A program made the position numbers and the translations under genes. Below, piece after piece: positions 1 to 7,620 of a stretch of DNA of 64,000 bases. The notes below the pieces were generated by a model. The model worked only from the letters and a program-made list of their open reading frames with translations. It was not told the DNA's origin and searched no databases. Numbering within the stretch: the first letter of the stretch is position 1; each line of letters starts with the position of its first letter. The DNA comes from CAZYFH01 sp965249175. Lineage in GTDB: Bacteria; Acidobacteriota; Vicinamibacteria; Vicinamibacterales; UBA8438. The stretch is taken from positions 1,240,001 through 1,304,000 of the forward strand of contig OZ252227.1 in NCBI GenBank assembly GCA_965249175.1. Reading direction: 5' to 3'.

Positions 1-722
1 TTCGCCTCCTCGAGGCGCTGCAGATGGGTCTTGAGGGCGGCGTCCTTGAAAAACGCGGTGCCGTAGACCCGCTGCATCGGTTGGTTCTGCGCGTCGCCCT
101 TCCAATACGCGTTGGAGCTCGAGAGCACCTTGAAGGCCTTCAACCTGCCGGTGGACGGCACGTGCGGACCGGTGCAAAAATCGGTAAAGACGTCGTCGAT
201 GGTGTAGCAGGAGACAACGGGGCCCCCTTTCTCCTCGATCAACTGGACCTTCAGCGGCTCGCCGCGCTCGTGAAAATAGGCTTTGGCCTCCTCCTTCGGC
301 ATCATCTTCCGTTCGTACCGAAGGTTCTGCTTCGCCAGCTCCGCCATCTTCTTTTCGATAGCCCGCAGATCGTCCGGCACGAACGGTCGGTCGACGACGA
401 AGTCATAGAAGAAGCCGTCGTCGATCGCCGGGCCGATTCCGCATTGAGCTCCCGGAAAGAGCGCCGTCACCGCCGCGGCCAGCAAATGGGCCGTGCTGTG
501 GCGATACAGCGCCAGCGCCTCGGGCGAATCCGTCGTGACGATGGTGACCACCGCATCCGCGTCGAGCGCGTGGGTGAGATCGACGAGGCGATCGTCCACA
601 ACCGCTGCCAGCGCTTGTTTGGCCAGTCGAGGAGAGATCTCCGCAGCGACGTCGCTGACAGTCGTGCCTGTCGGGACGCTTCGCGCCGACCCATCGGGGA
701 GCGTGACGGTGACCTGACTCAT
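1..722 (-). CDS. thrS: Threonyl-tRNA synthetase, N-terminal part (runs off the window)
   Basis: Charges tRNA-Thr in the cytoplasm. The visible 240 residues begin with a TGS domain (about residues 1-62, opening MSQVTVTLPDG). They continue into the editing domain with the HSTAH pair (H75, H79), the DGFFYD stretch and a CTGPH motif, which together form the metal/editing site of bacterial ThrRS. The ATG at 722 starts directly at the TGS domain. The catalytic and anticodon-binding domains lie beyond base 1. The gene is convergent with nothing here; it reads away from the tRNA-Val gene on the same strand. Identification is firm. Confidence 0.95.
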   Translation of the reverse strand, partial: MSQVTVTLPDGSARSVPTGTTVSDVAAEISPRLAKQALAAVVDDRLVDLTHALDADAVVTIVTTDSPEALALYRHSTAHLLAAAVTALFPGAQCGIGPAIDDGFFYDFVVDRPFVPDDLRAIEKKMAELAKQNLRYERKMMPKEEAKAYFHERGEPLKVQLIEEKGGPVVSCYTIDDVFTDFCTGPHVPSTGRLKAFKVLSSSNAYWKGDAQNQPMQRVYGTAFFKDAALKTHLQRLEEA

Positions 723-764
723 GCGGTGGGAAGAGGAATCACACGAGAAGGGCTGATTGGATCA

Positions 765-841
765 TGGTAGGCACGGGCGGACTTGAACCGCCGACCTCCT
801 GCATGTCAAGCAGGCGCTCTAACCAACTGAGCTACGCGCCT
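765..841 (-). tRNA. tRNA-Val (GAC anticodon)
   Basis: Reading the minus strand from 841 gives a full cloverleaf: a 7-bp acceptor stem (AGGCGCG with CGTGCCT), U8/A9, a D arm with AGTTGGTTA, an anticodon stem CCTGC/GCAGG around the loop TTGACAT (anticodon GAC), a T arm with TTCAAGT, discriminator A, and encoded CCA at 765-767. It is the attachment-site gene of the prophage. Only its 3' half and downstream DNA are original host DNA for certain; the 5' half and everything upstream come from the phage side of the junction. Confidence 0.95.
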
Positions 842-842
842 A
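803..842. repeat. attL core (40-bp direct repeat, copy 1)
   Basis: This is identical to 45063-45102 over 40 bp; the flanking bases differ (802 C versus 45062 G, 843 G versus 45103 T). It covers tRNA-Val from the anticodon loop to the 5' end plus one base. It marks the left prophage boundary. Confidence 0.92.
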
Positions 843-1062
843 GTCTTTATAATCAACAACTTACAGATATGACCCAAAGACTGCCAGCCGAAACTACCAG
901 CCAATGCGTCAGTGACCGGCGCTCTCGCTGGTAGTCTCATGAGCATTGGGTGAAGTTCCAGGGCCCCTGTCCGGTTCATCGGACCCGCCGCCTGCAATCT
1001 TACCATTTTCATCACGGGGCCAAGGGCTGTGGCGGGAGCTCCCCGGCGGTCGGTCTCTCGTG
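843..1062. promoter_or_regulatory. Left prophage end: tRNA promoter region and putative integrase arm sites
   Basis: No gene is visible here. On the minus strand a TATAAA (846-851) lies 4 nt before the tRNA 5' end in otherwise AT-rich sequence, so it could drive the tRNA; I see no good -35. CTGCCAGCC (881-889), CTACCAGCC (894-902) and an inverted near-copy (926-934) match the same 9-mers at the right prophage end (44935-44943, 44947-44955), as expected for arm-type integrase sites. Confidence 0.5.
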
Positions 1063-2157
1063 TCACGACGCGACGGGACCATCGGCGTCCTTCACCAGCT
1101 GCAACCGGCGCGGCGGCGGCGGTTCCGGGTCAGGCGTGTCGGCGTCGACTAAGCGCTCAATGGCCGCCCGGTGCTTCGCGAGGGTGGGCGCGGCGTAGAT
1201 CCGCGTTGTCTCGGCGTCGGTGTGTCCATACAGATCCCGAATGTCGGCGAGATCCGCGCCCGCGTGCCGGAGCCACGTCGCGAACGAATGCCGGATCTGG
1301 TAGACCGTGAACGGCGCCCGGTTCGCCCGGTGCGCGGCCGCGGCAATCGCCTTGTTCGCACTGGGGCACGACCACGGTCCGAAGGCGTCGGCTTCGATGA
1401 ACGCCCTGGCCGCTGACAGCGCGGCCTCCACGAGCGGGACGGCCGCTAATCGCCCCCCCTTGCCACGCGGCACCGCCACATAGGGGATCGGATCGTCGAG
1501 GTGAAAGTCGGCGCGGGTCAGACGGCCCATCTGTGACGGGCGCATCCCGGTCCAGTGCATCAGCTGGAGGCGTGCGATTGTCTTTGACCCGGCCGTCAGC
1601 TGGGCCAGCACGTCGTCGATGTGCGCACGCAGCACCCATCGGGGCTGGGGCGGGGCCGGCGTGAACCGGATCAGATCGTCGAACTCGACCGCCGCCTTCC
1701 GGCCGTAGAGCAGCCGCACTAAGTGTCTGAGGGCCTGACGCCGATGGTTACAGCTTGAGGCCGCAAGCGTCGCGCGCCAGTCATGCAAGGTGGCATTGAG
1801 CCGCGCGAGGTGTGACGGCAGATCCAGCGTGTGCAGATGGCCGAACGTCGGGAGCCAGGCAGCCACGTCTCGCTGCCGGTCGTCGAAGCTCACCCGCAGC
1901 GTGTGTCGTACCTGATCGAGATACCGCCCGGCATCATGCGCCAGGGTGTGCCGCGCGCCGTGCGGCAGCGTCCGGAGGCTCACCCGCAGCTCGTCGCGTC
2001 GCGCCCGGATCGTCTTGAGCGGCGTGCCGGGCGGAAAGCGGACCTCGCGCTGGACGCCGTGCACCTTCACGGTGGCGGCCAGGCCGTAGCGGTCCTTGTA
2101 GACGCCTTCGGCCACGCGGGTACGGCGGCGCGTGGGGCGATCCGAGACGGGTGACAT
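1063..2157 (-). CDS. int: Tyrosine-recombinase integrase
   Basis: A 364-residue phage integrase, expected to recombine attP with the tRNA-Val attB. The catalytic set is visible: R206 (TGMRPSQ), K233 in the RGKGGR turn, R289 (YQIRHSF), H312 (YGH) and the nucleophile Y321 (TRIYA). The first His of the usual HxxR box is a Tyr (Y286), a variation seen in some family members. The N-terminal 60 residues resemble an arm-binding domain, and about 70-160 a core-binding domain. It lies next to attL and reads toward it, the usual place for a tRNA-targeting integrase. The ATG at 2157 is the first in frame. No separate excisionase is adjacent; see 8220-8450. Confidence 0.95.
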   Translation of the reverse strand: MSPVSDRPTRRRTRVAEGVYKDRYGLAATVKVHGVQREVRFPPGTPLKTIRARRDELRVSLRTLPHGARHTLAHDAGRYLDQVRHTLRVSFDDRQRDVAAWLPTFGHLHTLDLPSHLARLNATLHDWRATLAASSCNHRRQALRHLVRLLYGRKAAVEFDDLIRFTPAPPQPRWVLRAHIDDVLAQLTAGSKTIARLQLMHWTGMRPSQMGRLTRADFHLDDPIPYVAVPRGKGGRLAAVPLVEAALSAARAFIEADAFGPWSCPSANKAIAAAAHRANRAPFTVYQIRHSFATWLRHAGADLADIRDLYGHTDAETTRIYAAPTLAKHRAAIERLVDADTPDPEPPPPRRLQLVKDADGPVAS

Positions 2158-2324
2158 CGTGTGTAACGTCAGTCCTCAGTCAGCATCTCGACCTCGAACC
2201 CTGCCGCGCCCAACGCCGCAGCGCACTCGGCCTGTGTGCTGGCCTCGGGTCAGCCATGCGCCAACCCCGTCGGGCCGTTCAGTTAATGGTGACCGTATAC
2301 GCACCTGAGCCAGGTTCATACGGT

Positions 2325-3887
2325 TTACGGTGCTACAACGCGCTCCCACCGGTCGACATTTCTGAGATCCAACTCCACCTGTTCAATCGGCGCCTGAATC
2401 AGTCCGCTCGCCTCGTCATTGCCAAACACCGCCGAGACCTCGTCGCTTGGGAAGATCTTCTCTGCAGTGCGCTCCCGGAGTCGAAGCTGTTGTCCGCCAA
2501 CGCGTACGCTGAGCGTGTTGACGTTGTCGTCATTTCCAAGCTCAGCCGTTGTCGACAGCGTGGCAACCACGTCCAATTCCCGCTCGAACAACCGCTGCAC
2601 GTCGAAACGCAGGGTGGCGACGCGCATTCCGTCGTCCGTGACCCCGTGAAAAACCGTGTCATCAGGGAAGGCCTGCGTCACGGTCGTGCGTGCTCTTTCC
2701 AGGCGTTCCTCAATGTTGGGGTGGGACGCAAACAACCCGCCGCCGCCACCGAACGGATCATGGGCATCGCGCGCGAACTTGAGCTTGCTGAACAAACTGA
2801 TGAGCGGCTGATCGCCGATGTCCGAATTGTTGAGGTAGAAGCTTGCCAATAGATCGGCTTCTCGTTCACGGTCACGCCCATGCCCAGCCATGAACAGCTG
2901 TGCGGCGAAGGACGTCATGGTGGTTACGATGTCGTCAGCGACATTGTCCGTTGTACCGGCGATGGCCGCCGCGATTCCGGCAAACGCTGATATGTTCTGG
3001 GCGTTGCGCCAACGCCGGTAGCTGTGGCGACTCTCCACATGGGCGATTTCGTGGGCAAGAATCGCCGCCAGCTCGTCTTCCGTTTCGAGGGATTCCAGGA
3101 GGCCGCGCGTCACGAAGATATGACCGGTCGGCACTGCGAAGGCATTGATGTCGTCGGCGTCGACCACCCGAAACTGATACCGGTAGCCCTTAAGCGGCAT
3201 TGGCCAGCCGTCCAGGACGCGCCCTCCTATACGGTCCACGTAGTCCTGTGGCCCACTCTCAGCAAAGGGGGCGTATGTAGCCTGCACCTGTCGCAGAGAG
3301 AAGAGCGCCAGCGCGCGCTCAGTCTCGTAGTCCGACACGTCGGGCGTTGGGACAAAACAGACGCCGCATGGGCGATAACCGCCCTCGAGCGCGGCGCGTT
3401 CTGTGTGAAACGGCTCATGTTCCGCCAGCGGTGGCAGGTGGTTTGCGCCTCGCACATGCAGCACGTGGCTCTGCCGATTTCCGATATAGCGGTAGAAGTC
3501 GGCATCGCTCGTGGTGATTTCGAAGACCTCGTCGAGCCACTGCTCGAAGTCCTCCGCTGTCGGGGCCGGGCCATAAAAGTCCACGCGGCCGTTGCCGAGA
3601 CGGCTGCTTTGAAGTTCGAGTTCGATGTGGTCGTCTTCGGGATCCGCGTCGGTGATGCGGACGGGTTCGCTGTCGCGCAGGGGGAACAGTCGGTTGCCAC
3701 GATGCAGCACGAATGCCTCACGATCTTCCCCGATGTCGATGTAGATCTTCCGTCGTCCCTCGACTGGGCGCATGACGAGTTCGCGGCCTTCGAGGACGTC
3801 TTCTAGATCGCTCCAATGTTGCGCCTGCGCCGGCGATGGCGCGAGTACCCAGACGGTCACGAGACTGATGCTAATGAGATGATGCAT
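2325..3887 (-). CDS. Secreted M48-family zinc metalloprotease with an Ada-like metal-binding segment
   Basis: A 520-residue protein. It starts at the ATG at 3887, preceded by AGGAAGAAAGGAAA, and opens with a signal peptide (MHHLISISL... to AQAQ), so it should act outside the cytoplasm. HEIAH (residues 279-283) followed by a downstream EREAD motif is the M48 (BepA/LoiP-like) zinc site. Ahead of it, about residues 144-177 carry an H...H...GYRPCGVC arrangement like the small Ada-type zinc-binding module. The C-terminal 130 residues are not recognised. It sits between integrase and immunity genes on the int strand, a position typical of lysogenic-conversion cargo. The M48 call is firm; the role in the lysogen is unknown. 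Confidence 0.85.
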   Translation of the reverse strand: MHHLISISLVTVWVLAPSPAQAQHWSDLEDVLEGRELVMRPVEGRRKIYIDIGEDREAFVLHRGNRLFPLRDSEPVRITDADPEDDHIELELQSSRLGNGRVDFYGPAPTAEDFEQWLDEVFEITTSDADFYRYIGNRQSHVLHVRGANHLPPLAEHEPFHTERAALEGGYRPCGVCFVPTPDVSDYETERALALFSLRQVQATYAPFAESGPQDYVDRIGGRVLDGWPMPLKGYRYQFRVVDADDINAFAVPTGHIFVTRGLLESLETEDELAAILAHEIAHVESRHSYRRWRNAQNISAFAGIAAAIAGTTDNVADDIVTTMTSFAAQLFMAGHGRDREREADLLASFYLNNSDIGDQPLISLFSKLKFARDAHDPFGGGGGLFASHPNIEERLERARTTVTQAFPDDTVFHGVTDDGMRVATLRFDVQRLFERELDVVATLSTTAELGNDDNVNTLSVRVGGQQLRLRERTAEKIFPSDEVSAVFGNDEASGLIQAPIEQVELDLRNVDRWERVVAP

Positions 3888-4012
3888 GAACCATTTTTCC
3901 TTTCTTCCTGCACTGTCCCGATAACGGCCACCGCGCTCCGATCGAGTAAGCTGCTCTACCATAGAAGCGATGTCTCGTGTCAGGAGAAGCGATGTCTCGT
4001 GTCAGGTCGAAG

Positions 4013-4834
4013 TCAGAAGAATCGCTGGAAGTCGTCGACGATGGCGGTCACGTCGGCGATCATGTCTCCGACGATGGCTCGAACGTCCGATTCGTCACAC
4101 TTCAGCCCGGTTTGGTGGAACACTACACCAACCATCGGCTCAGCCTCCACTTTCACTTCGGTCTGAGGTTTGGTGCGGTCCCAGGGAATCATCAGTCTGA
4201 TCCGGAATGGTTCTGTACCGAATTTCAGCGGTTGCCATTGAGGATGATTCGAGGGGGTCAAGACGTCTGTCTTGCCATCGACGGTGACTCTCAGGCGCAG
4301 CGCGGTGAAATGTGGGCGTGCGACGAACAACAGGCGGTGTTTGTCGATAATGTCAAGTTCCGAAAGGATCCAGAGCAGGTCGCTGGTTGGGTCAGCTGGT
4401 CGTCGCTGATACGGTTGCAGCGCCTTGATTGCTGCCTGAGCATTGGGACTCACCGGCCCGATCAACCGCTCGATACGCTTCACATTGTCCGACGTGTTCT
4501 GGGCAAAGATCGGAAACTGCGTTCGGGTGCAGGCCGCGGCGTTACCAGCCGCCATAGCAAGCTGACAGACCAAATGATCCAGACTCGACCGAAGGTTGTG
4601 GACGGCATCTCCGACAGGCATGGCCACATCTGGAGGCAGGTCGCCGGAAGCGATGGAGCAAATTGCGTACCGCCCTTCCGGCTGTTCCTCGATGGAGATG
4701 ACCTTTACGTTCGTGGTAATGGGCGTATCGCCGGACAAGAATGCAGCATCAAATTCACTGAGGTGCTTTTTCGACCGGTCGAGCTTGGCGCGAACGCCGA
4801 CGAGAGCGTGAGGCGCTAGGGGAATGAACGACAT
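4013..4834 (-). CDS. Conserved hypothetical protein, 273 aa
   Basis: I do not recognise a named family. There is no signal peptide or membrane segment. Residues about 76-95 read AVHNLRSSLDHLVCQLA, a His/Asp helix motif seen in a widespread group of uncharacterised proteins often found on mobile elements. The C-terminal half is mixed beta with few features. The ATG at 4834 is followed by a good coding frame, and the gene shares orientation with the M48 protease. Probably prophage cargo. Confidence 0.6.
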   Translation of the reverse strand: MSFIPLAPHALVGVRAKLDRSKKHLSEFDAAFLSGDTPITTNVKVISIEEQPEGRYAICSIASGDLPPDVAMPVGDAVHNLRSSLDHLVCQLAMAAGNAAACTRTQFPIFAQNTSDNVKRIERLIGPVSPNAQAAIKALQPYQRRPADPTSDLLWILSELDIIDKHRLLFVARPHFTALRLRVTVDGKTDVLTPSNHPQWQPLKFGTEPFRIRLMIPWDRTKPQTEVKVEAEPMVGVVFHQTGLKCDESDVRAIVGDMIADVTAIVDDFQRFF

Positions 4835-4889
4835 CCATCAGCAATGCCTCCACGTGTGTGGTGTCCGTTCATCGACAGCGACATGATTC

Positions 4890-4991
4890 TCACAACGTCC
4901 GCCCCGTCCACATCACCTGCCCGACCTGACCGTCGCGCGGCCACGTTACGGGCTTATACGCCTTGTTGTCGCTCACCAATTGCCAGCCGTT
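4890..4991 (-). pseudogene. Remnant of a second CI-like repressor (C-terminal about 33 codons)
   Basis: This minus-strand frame reads WQLVSDNKAYKPVTWP and ends TGRTL-stop. It matches the end of the intact repressor at 5797-6480 (WQLVSDNPDKKEWP ... ARTF) in sequence and spacing. A stop (TAG) lies directly upstream at 4992-4994 and no start exists, so it is a leftover of an S24-type repressor whose N-terminal part is gone. The rest of 4835-5084 shows no other gene. Confidence 0.7.
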
Positions 4992-5084
4992 CTATCGATC
5001 CCTTGCTATTCTGGATACGGCGACTTGCGCGCGTCGGCGCTGTTTCGGTGCCGGAGATGGGGTTGCCGTAAAGGGGGAGCGCCG

Positions 5085-5609
5085 ATGAGTCTGACGACGA
5101 ACGAAGTCAAAGGGATCTTGACCGGGGGCGACGCGGCGGAGTCGATGGTGGAGCTGGATCGCTTCGGGATGATGCTGTTGCACGAATGTCTTGACCGCGC
5201 GAAGCACGTCGATGCGAAGGCAACGACGTTGGCTGGGTATGCGGGCGTGATGCTGACCATCATGGTGACGGGGCTGTCGTCCCGCCTGGAGACCGTCGCG
5301 TCTCCGGTGCTTGTCGCCCTGATGGTTGGTTGGATCTGCGTGGTCGTGGCCGCCGGGCTGGCCGTGTCGGTCTTGAGCCTCCGAAAACACGAGTGGTTCA
5401 GCGACGAAGACTGGCTGGCCCCCACGGCGATCACCGATCCGGTGCGGCTTCGCCAAGCGCATCTCGTCGCCCTGCATAGTTACAAGAATCAGCATGAGGA
5501 CGTCAACGCCCACAAATCCCAGCTCTTGAGGTGGGCGTTTCGCATGCTCGGCGTCGGGATCGTCTGTCTGGCGGGGGCGTTCGCCATGTCAGGACTCCTC
5601 GTTCTCTGA
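5085..5609 (+). CDS. Small membrane protein, PycTM/SLATT-like
   Basis: A 174-residue protein starting at the ATG at 5085 behind AAGGGGGAG. It has an N-terminal amphipathic stretch (HECLDRAKHVDAKATTL), two adjacent hydrophobic segments (about residues 48-66 and 77-97), a hydrophilic region ending in a helix with HSYKNQHEDVNAHKSQLL, and a third membrane segment at the C-terminus. This layout resembles the membrane effector domains used in Pycsar/CBASS-type defence, but I see no diagnostic motif, so that link is tentative. It lies on the opposite strand to its neighbours inside the immunity region and may be a superinfection-exclusion gene. Confidence 0.7.
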   Translation: MSLTTNEVKGILTGGDAAESMVELDRFGMMLLHECLDRAKHVDAKATTLAGYAGVMLTIMVTGLSSRLETVASPVLVALMVGWICVVVAAGLAVSVLSLRKHEWFSDEDWLAPTAITDPVRLRQAHLVALHSYKNQHEDVNAHKSQLLRWAFRMLGVGIVCLAGAFAMSGLLVL

Positions 5610-5777
5610 CGTCCTGTCGATCGTGATGGGTTTCGGGTCGGGCAGTGGCTCTGGCGGCGTCTCCTCGGCCTTGTCGATGATGTCCCAATCTCGTGGTTGA
5701 GGCGGCAGCGGCGATGGCCGCGTGGGACGTGGTGATGGCGTCGGTCGTCGATCGGGTGGCTTAGGTGTTTTCGGCAA
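5589..5777 (-). CDS. Short proline-rich protein (hypothetical)
   Basis: A 62-codon frame downstream of the repressor on the same strand, starting at TTG 5777 with GAGGAAAAG upstream. It is dominated by Pro, Arg, Lys and Asp and is probably unstructured. Its 3' end overlaps that of the convergent membrane-protein gene by 21 bp. It could be translated with the repressor; evidence is only the frame, the ribosome-binding site and the operon position. Confidence 0.35.
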   Translation of the reverse strand: MPKTPKPPDRRPTPSPRPTRPSPLPPQPRDWDIIDKAEETPPEPLPDPKPITIDRTSENEES

Positions 5778-5796
5778 TGGTCTTTTCCTCGCTCTT

Positions 5797-6480
5797 TCAA
5801 AACGTTCGGGCGGCCCACTTCACCTCGCCGATGACTTCAGCGTTATCCCGCCACCGCAGCGTCGGCCACTCCTTCTTGTCCGGGTTGTCGCTCACCAGCT
5901 GCCAGGCACCCGCCCTGTTCTTCCCCGCCCGCTTGACGATCAGTCCGTCGCCGGTGCGGATGACGTAGAGGTGTCCCACGAGGCGGCTTCGCCGGTTGAG
6001 ATCGATCAGGATCGAACAGCCGTCGACGACCGTAGGCTCCATGGATGTGCCCTTGACGCCGATCACCTTGCACTGACGCGCCACCAGGCCGTGCTTGCGG
6101 AGCCACGACTGGCGAAACCTGATCCGATCCTTGACGCGCTCGAAGTCGACGACGGCTCCGGCGCCGGCCGCCGTGTCGAGTTCCATGACGTCCACGCTGT
6201 GGCCGTCCTCCTCGTCCGTCGTCACCGCGCTCGCGTCGTCCAGCTCGTTCACCTTGGCCGCAAGTGTGGCGGCGGGCTCAGGGGTGTCCGTGAGGCCCGC
6301 CAAGTAGTCGGTTGAAACACCAAGCGCCTGAGCGGCCTGAACCCATCTCTTAGCCGAGAAGCTGATCCGCTTAGCTTCGACGTTGGTAATCAACGTCCTA
6401 GTGCAATCGAGTTCTACAGAAAGCTGGAATTGGGACATTCCAGCCAGCTTCCTGGCCGCCGCCAAATGCTTTCCAAACAC
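5797..6480 (-). CDS. CI-like lysogeny repressor (HTH plus S24 peptidase)
   Basis: A 227-residue protein. Residues 1-60 form an XRE-type helix-turn-helix (SQFQLSVELDCTRTLITNVEAKR). Residues about 105-222 form a LexA/CI-type S24 domain with the self-cleavage nucleophile S146 (GTSMEPT), the general base K183 (GLIVKRA) and a plausible Ala-Gly cleavage site near 105-108. It should hold the prophage silent and be inactivated through RecA. Translation starts at GTG 6480, only 7 nt from a -10-like TACAAT, so the mRNA may be leaderless like lambda PRM-cI. Confidence 0.93.
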   Translation of the reverse strand: MFGKHLAAARKLAGMSQFQLSVELDCTRTLITNVEAKRISFSAKRWVQAAQALGVSTDYLAGLTDTPEPAATLAAKVNELDDASAVTTDEEDGHSVDVMELDTAAGAGAVVDFERVKDRIRFRQSWLRKHGLVARQCKVIGVKGTSMEPTVVDGCSILIDLNRRSRLVGHLYVIRTGDGLIVKRAGKNRAGAWQLVSDNPDKKEWPTLRWRDNAEVIGEVKWAARTF

Positions 6481-6487
6481 CTCACAA

Positions 6488-6559
6488 ATTGTATCGGCAA
6501 GATTGCTGTTGACACGTTACTGTGAGTAACCTTATAGTGACAATGTGATTGAGAGTAAC
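6488..6559. promoter_or_regulatory. cI/cro switch: divergent promoters and two operators
   Basis: Rightward promoter: TTGACA (6509-6514), 18 bp, TATAGT (6533-6538), giving a transcript start at about the GTG (6545) of the cro-like gene. Operator 1 is GTTACT-GTG-AGTAAC (6516-6530), lying in the spacer. Operator 2 is GTGATT-GAG-AGTAAC (6545-6559), lying on the cro start. The leftward -10-like TACAAT (forward ATTGTA, 6488-6493) serves the repressor. The arrangement is that of a lambda-type switch. Confidence 0.8.
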
Positions 6560-6817
6560 GTCGCTGAGGAGTGGCTGGAGGAGGTGCGGAGCCGCCTCGC
6601 CAAGCTGGGCCTCAGCCAAGAACGAGTCGCACTGGCCGCCGGCTACGACCCGTCGCTGTTCAGCCGCATTCTGCGCGGCTTACGGCCCGAGCCCGCCGAC
6701 TTCGCGCGGCGCGTCACGGCCGCCCTGGACAGGCTGGAACAGGCTGAGCAGGCGGCGGACACGGCCCGCCAGAAGGTACTCAGGCGGCCGGTGAAGGAAC
6801 TGGGAGGGGCAGCGTGA
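6545..6817 (+). CDS. Cro-like XRE regulator
   Basis: A 90-residue protein divergent from the repressor. Residues about 15-55 form a helix-turn-helix (GLSQERVALAAGYDPSLFSRIL), followed by a charged helix. The GTG start at 6545 coincides with the predicted transcript start, so it is probably leaderless. The last 51 bp of the gene (6767-6817) recur at 7621-7671 on the other side of the next gene. Role inferred from position: early antirepressor of lysogeny. Confidence 0.8.
   Translation: MIESNVAEEWLEEVRSRLAKLGLSQERVALAAGYDPSLFSRILRGLRPEPADFARRVTAALDRLEQAEQAADTARQKVLRRPVKELGGAA
6767..6817 (+). repeat. 51-bp direct repeat, copy 1 (3' end of the cro-like gene)
   Basis: It matches 7621-7671 at 50 of 51 positions (A6778 versus G7632). 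It includes the ribosome-binding site GGGAGGGG that would serve the next rightward gene. Confidence 0.9.
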
Positions 6818-6819
6818 GG

Positions 6820-7491
6820 CTAGGCGAGCCTGGCGTACGTCGGAAAGCTCGTCGGGGAGAATCGTACCCAGTGGCGCAGCCGATGGTGCCACCAGCGCAC
6901 GCGCTGCATCTCGCCGGTGTCCGCGCCCATCGCCTGCGCCACGGCATTGTGGCACTCGGCGTTGAGCGCGTGATAGGTCGCCGGTTCGTCTCCCCAAATA
7001 TCCAGCATCTCGGCGCGCCACCGGTCAACGGTCGCCGCGGTGGCCTCGTGGACGACGATGCGTTTCGCCAGGTCGTAGAACCGACGCGCCAACAGTTCGT
7101 GGTCCCGCGCTGTGTGTGTGAGGTTCCAGACCACACTGACGGCCCCGACGACCGCCGGGATCAGGGCGAGCACGGTGGCCCAGGCTGTTCCCAACCCGGC
7201 ATTCAGGCTCGCTGCCGCCGCGCTCCCAGAGATAAGCACGCCGACCATCATCCAGCGGTGCCACCCGTCAAAGAACGCCCGGCGGGCCGTGTGATAGCGG
7301 GCGCTCCGATCGCAGTCAGACAACAACCCACGCGCGTCGGCGTGCCATGGCGTCAGTCCTGCTGTGGTGGCTGCTGCGGGGGCTCCGTCGGTGTCGGCTC
7401 CGACTCCGGCTTCGGTGGCGGTACGTCTCTCGGCGGGTGGCCCCGGGGCCCCGGTCGCGTGTCGCCGGGGATGTGGTTGGTCGTTCGACAT
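6820..7491 (-). CDS. SLATT-like two-TM protein (moron)
   Basis: A 223-residue protein starting at the ATG at 7491 behind GGAGAATCGG. After a disordered 65-residue N-terminus comes a helix with SARYHTARRAFFDGWHRWMM, two hydrophobic segments (MVGVLISGSAAAASL and a second around ATVLALIPAVVGAVSVV), then soluble helices. This is the plan of SLATT-type proteins, membrane effectors associated with nucleotide-signal defence systems and also found as phage accessory genes. It is transcribed against the early operon and flanked by 51-bp direct repeats, so it is a later insertion. A hairpin in its leader (7543-7572) may limit read-through. Confidence 0.7.
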   Translation of the reverse strand: MSNDQPHPRRHATGAPGPPAERRTATEAGVGADTDGAPAAATTAGLTPWHADARGLLSDCDRSARYHTARRAFFDGWHRWMMVGVLISGSAAAASLNAGLGTAWATVLALIPAVVGAVSVVWNLTHTARDHELLARRFYDLAKRIVVHEATAATVDRWRAEMLDIWGDEPATYHALNAECHNAVAQAMGADTGEMQRVRWWHHRLRHWVRFSPTSFPTYARLA

Positions 7492-7542
7492 GTCCGATTC
7501 TCCAAGTGTGCTCCTTGTCTGGTCGTCTCGGACGAGGAGAAC

Positions 7543-7572
7543 GGACGGCTGAAGTTCCTGCTTCAGCCGTCC
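7543..7572. other. Perfect 12-bp hairpin
   Basis: GGACGGCTGAAG, a 6-nt loop and CTTCAGCCGTCC. It lies upstream of the SLATT-like gene and downstream of no plus-strand gene. There is no U-run on either side, so it is not a clear terminator. Confidence 0.5.
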
Positions 7573-7620
7573 ACCTTCGTATTTCACGACATTACCACGA
7601 ACGACAGGAACGACAAGGCG

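Noticed and set aside
806..1066. Short minus-strand frame ending RRVAQLVRAPA
   Set aside because: This ending is the usual translation of tRNA sequence; it is not a protein gene. The same applies to 45066-45269.
2158..2324. A small excisionase gene between integrase and the M48 protease
   Set aside because: One frame reads plausibly (AECAAALGAAGFEVEMLTED) but has an upstream stop and no start codon.
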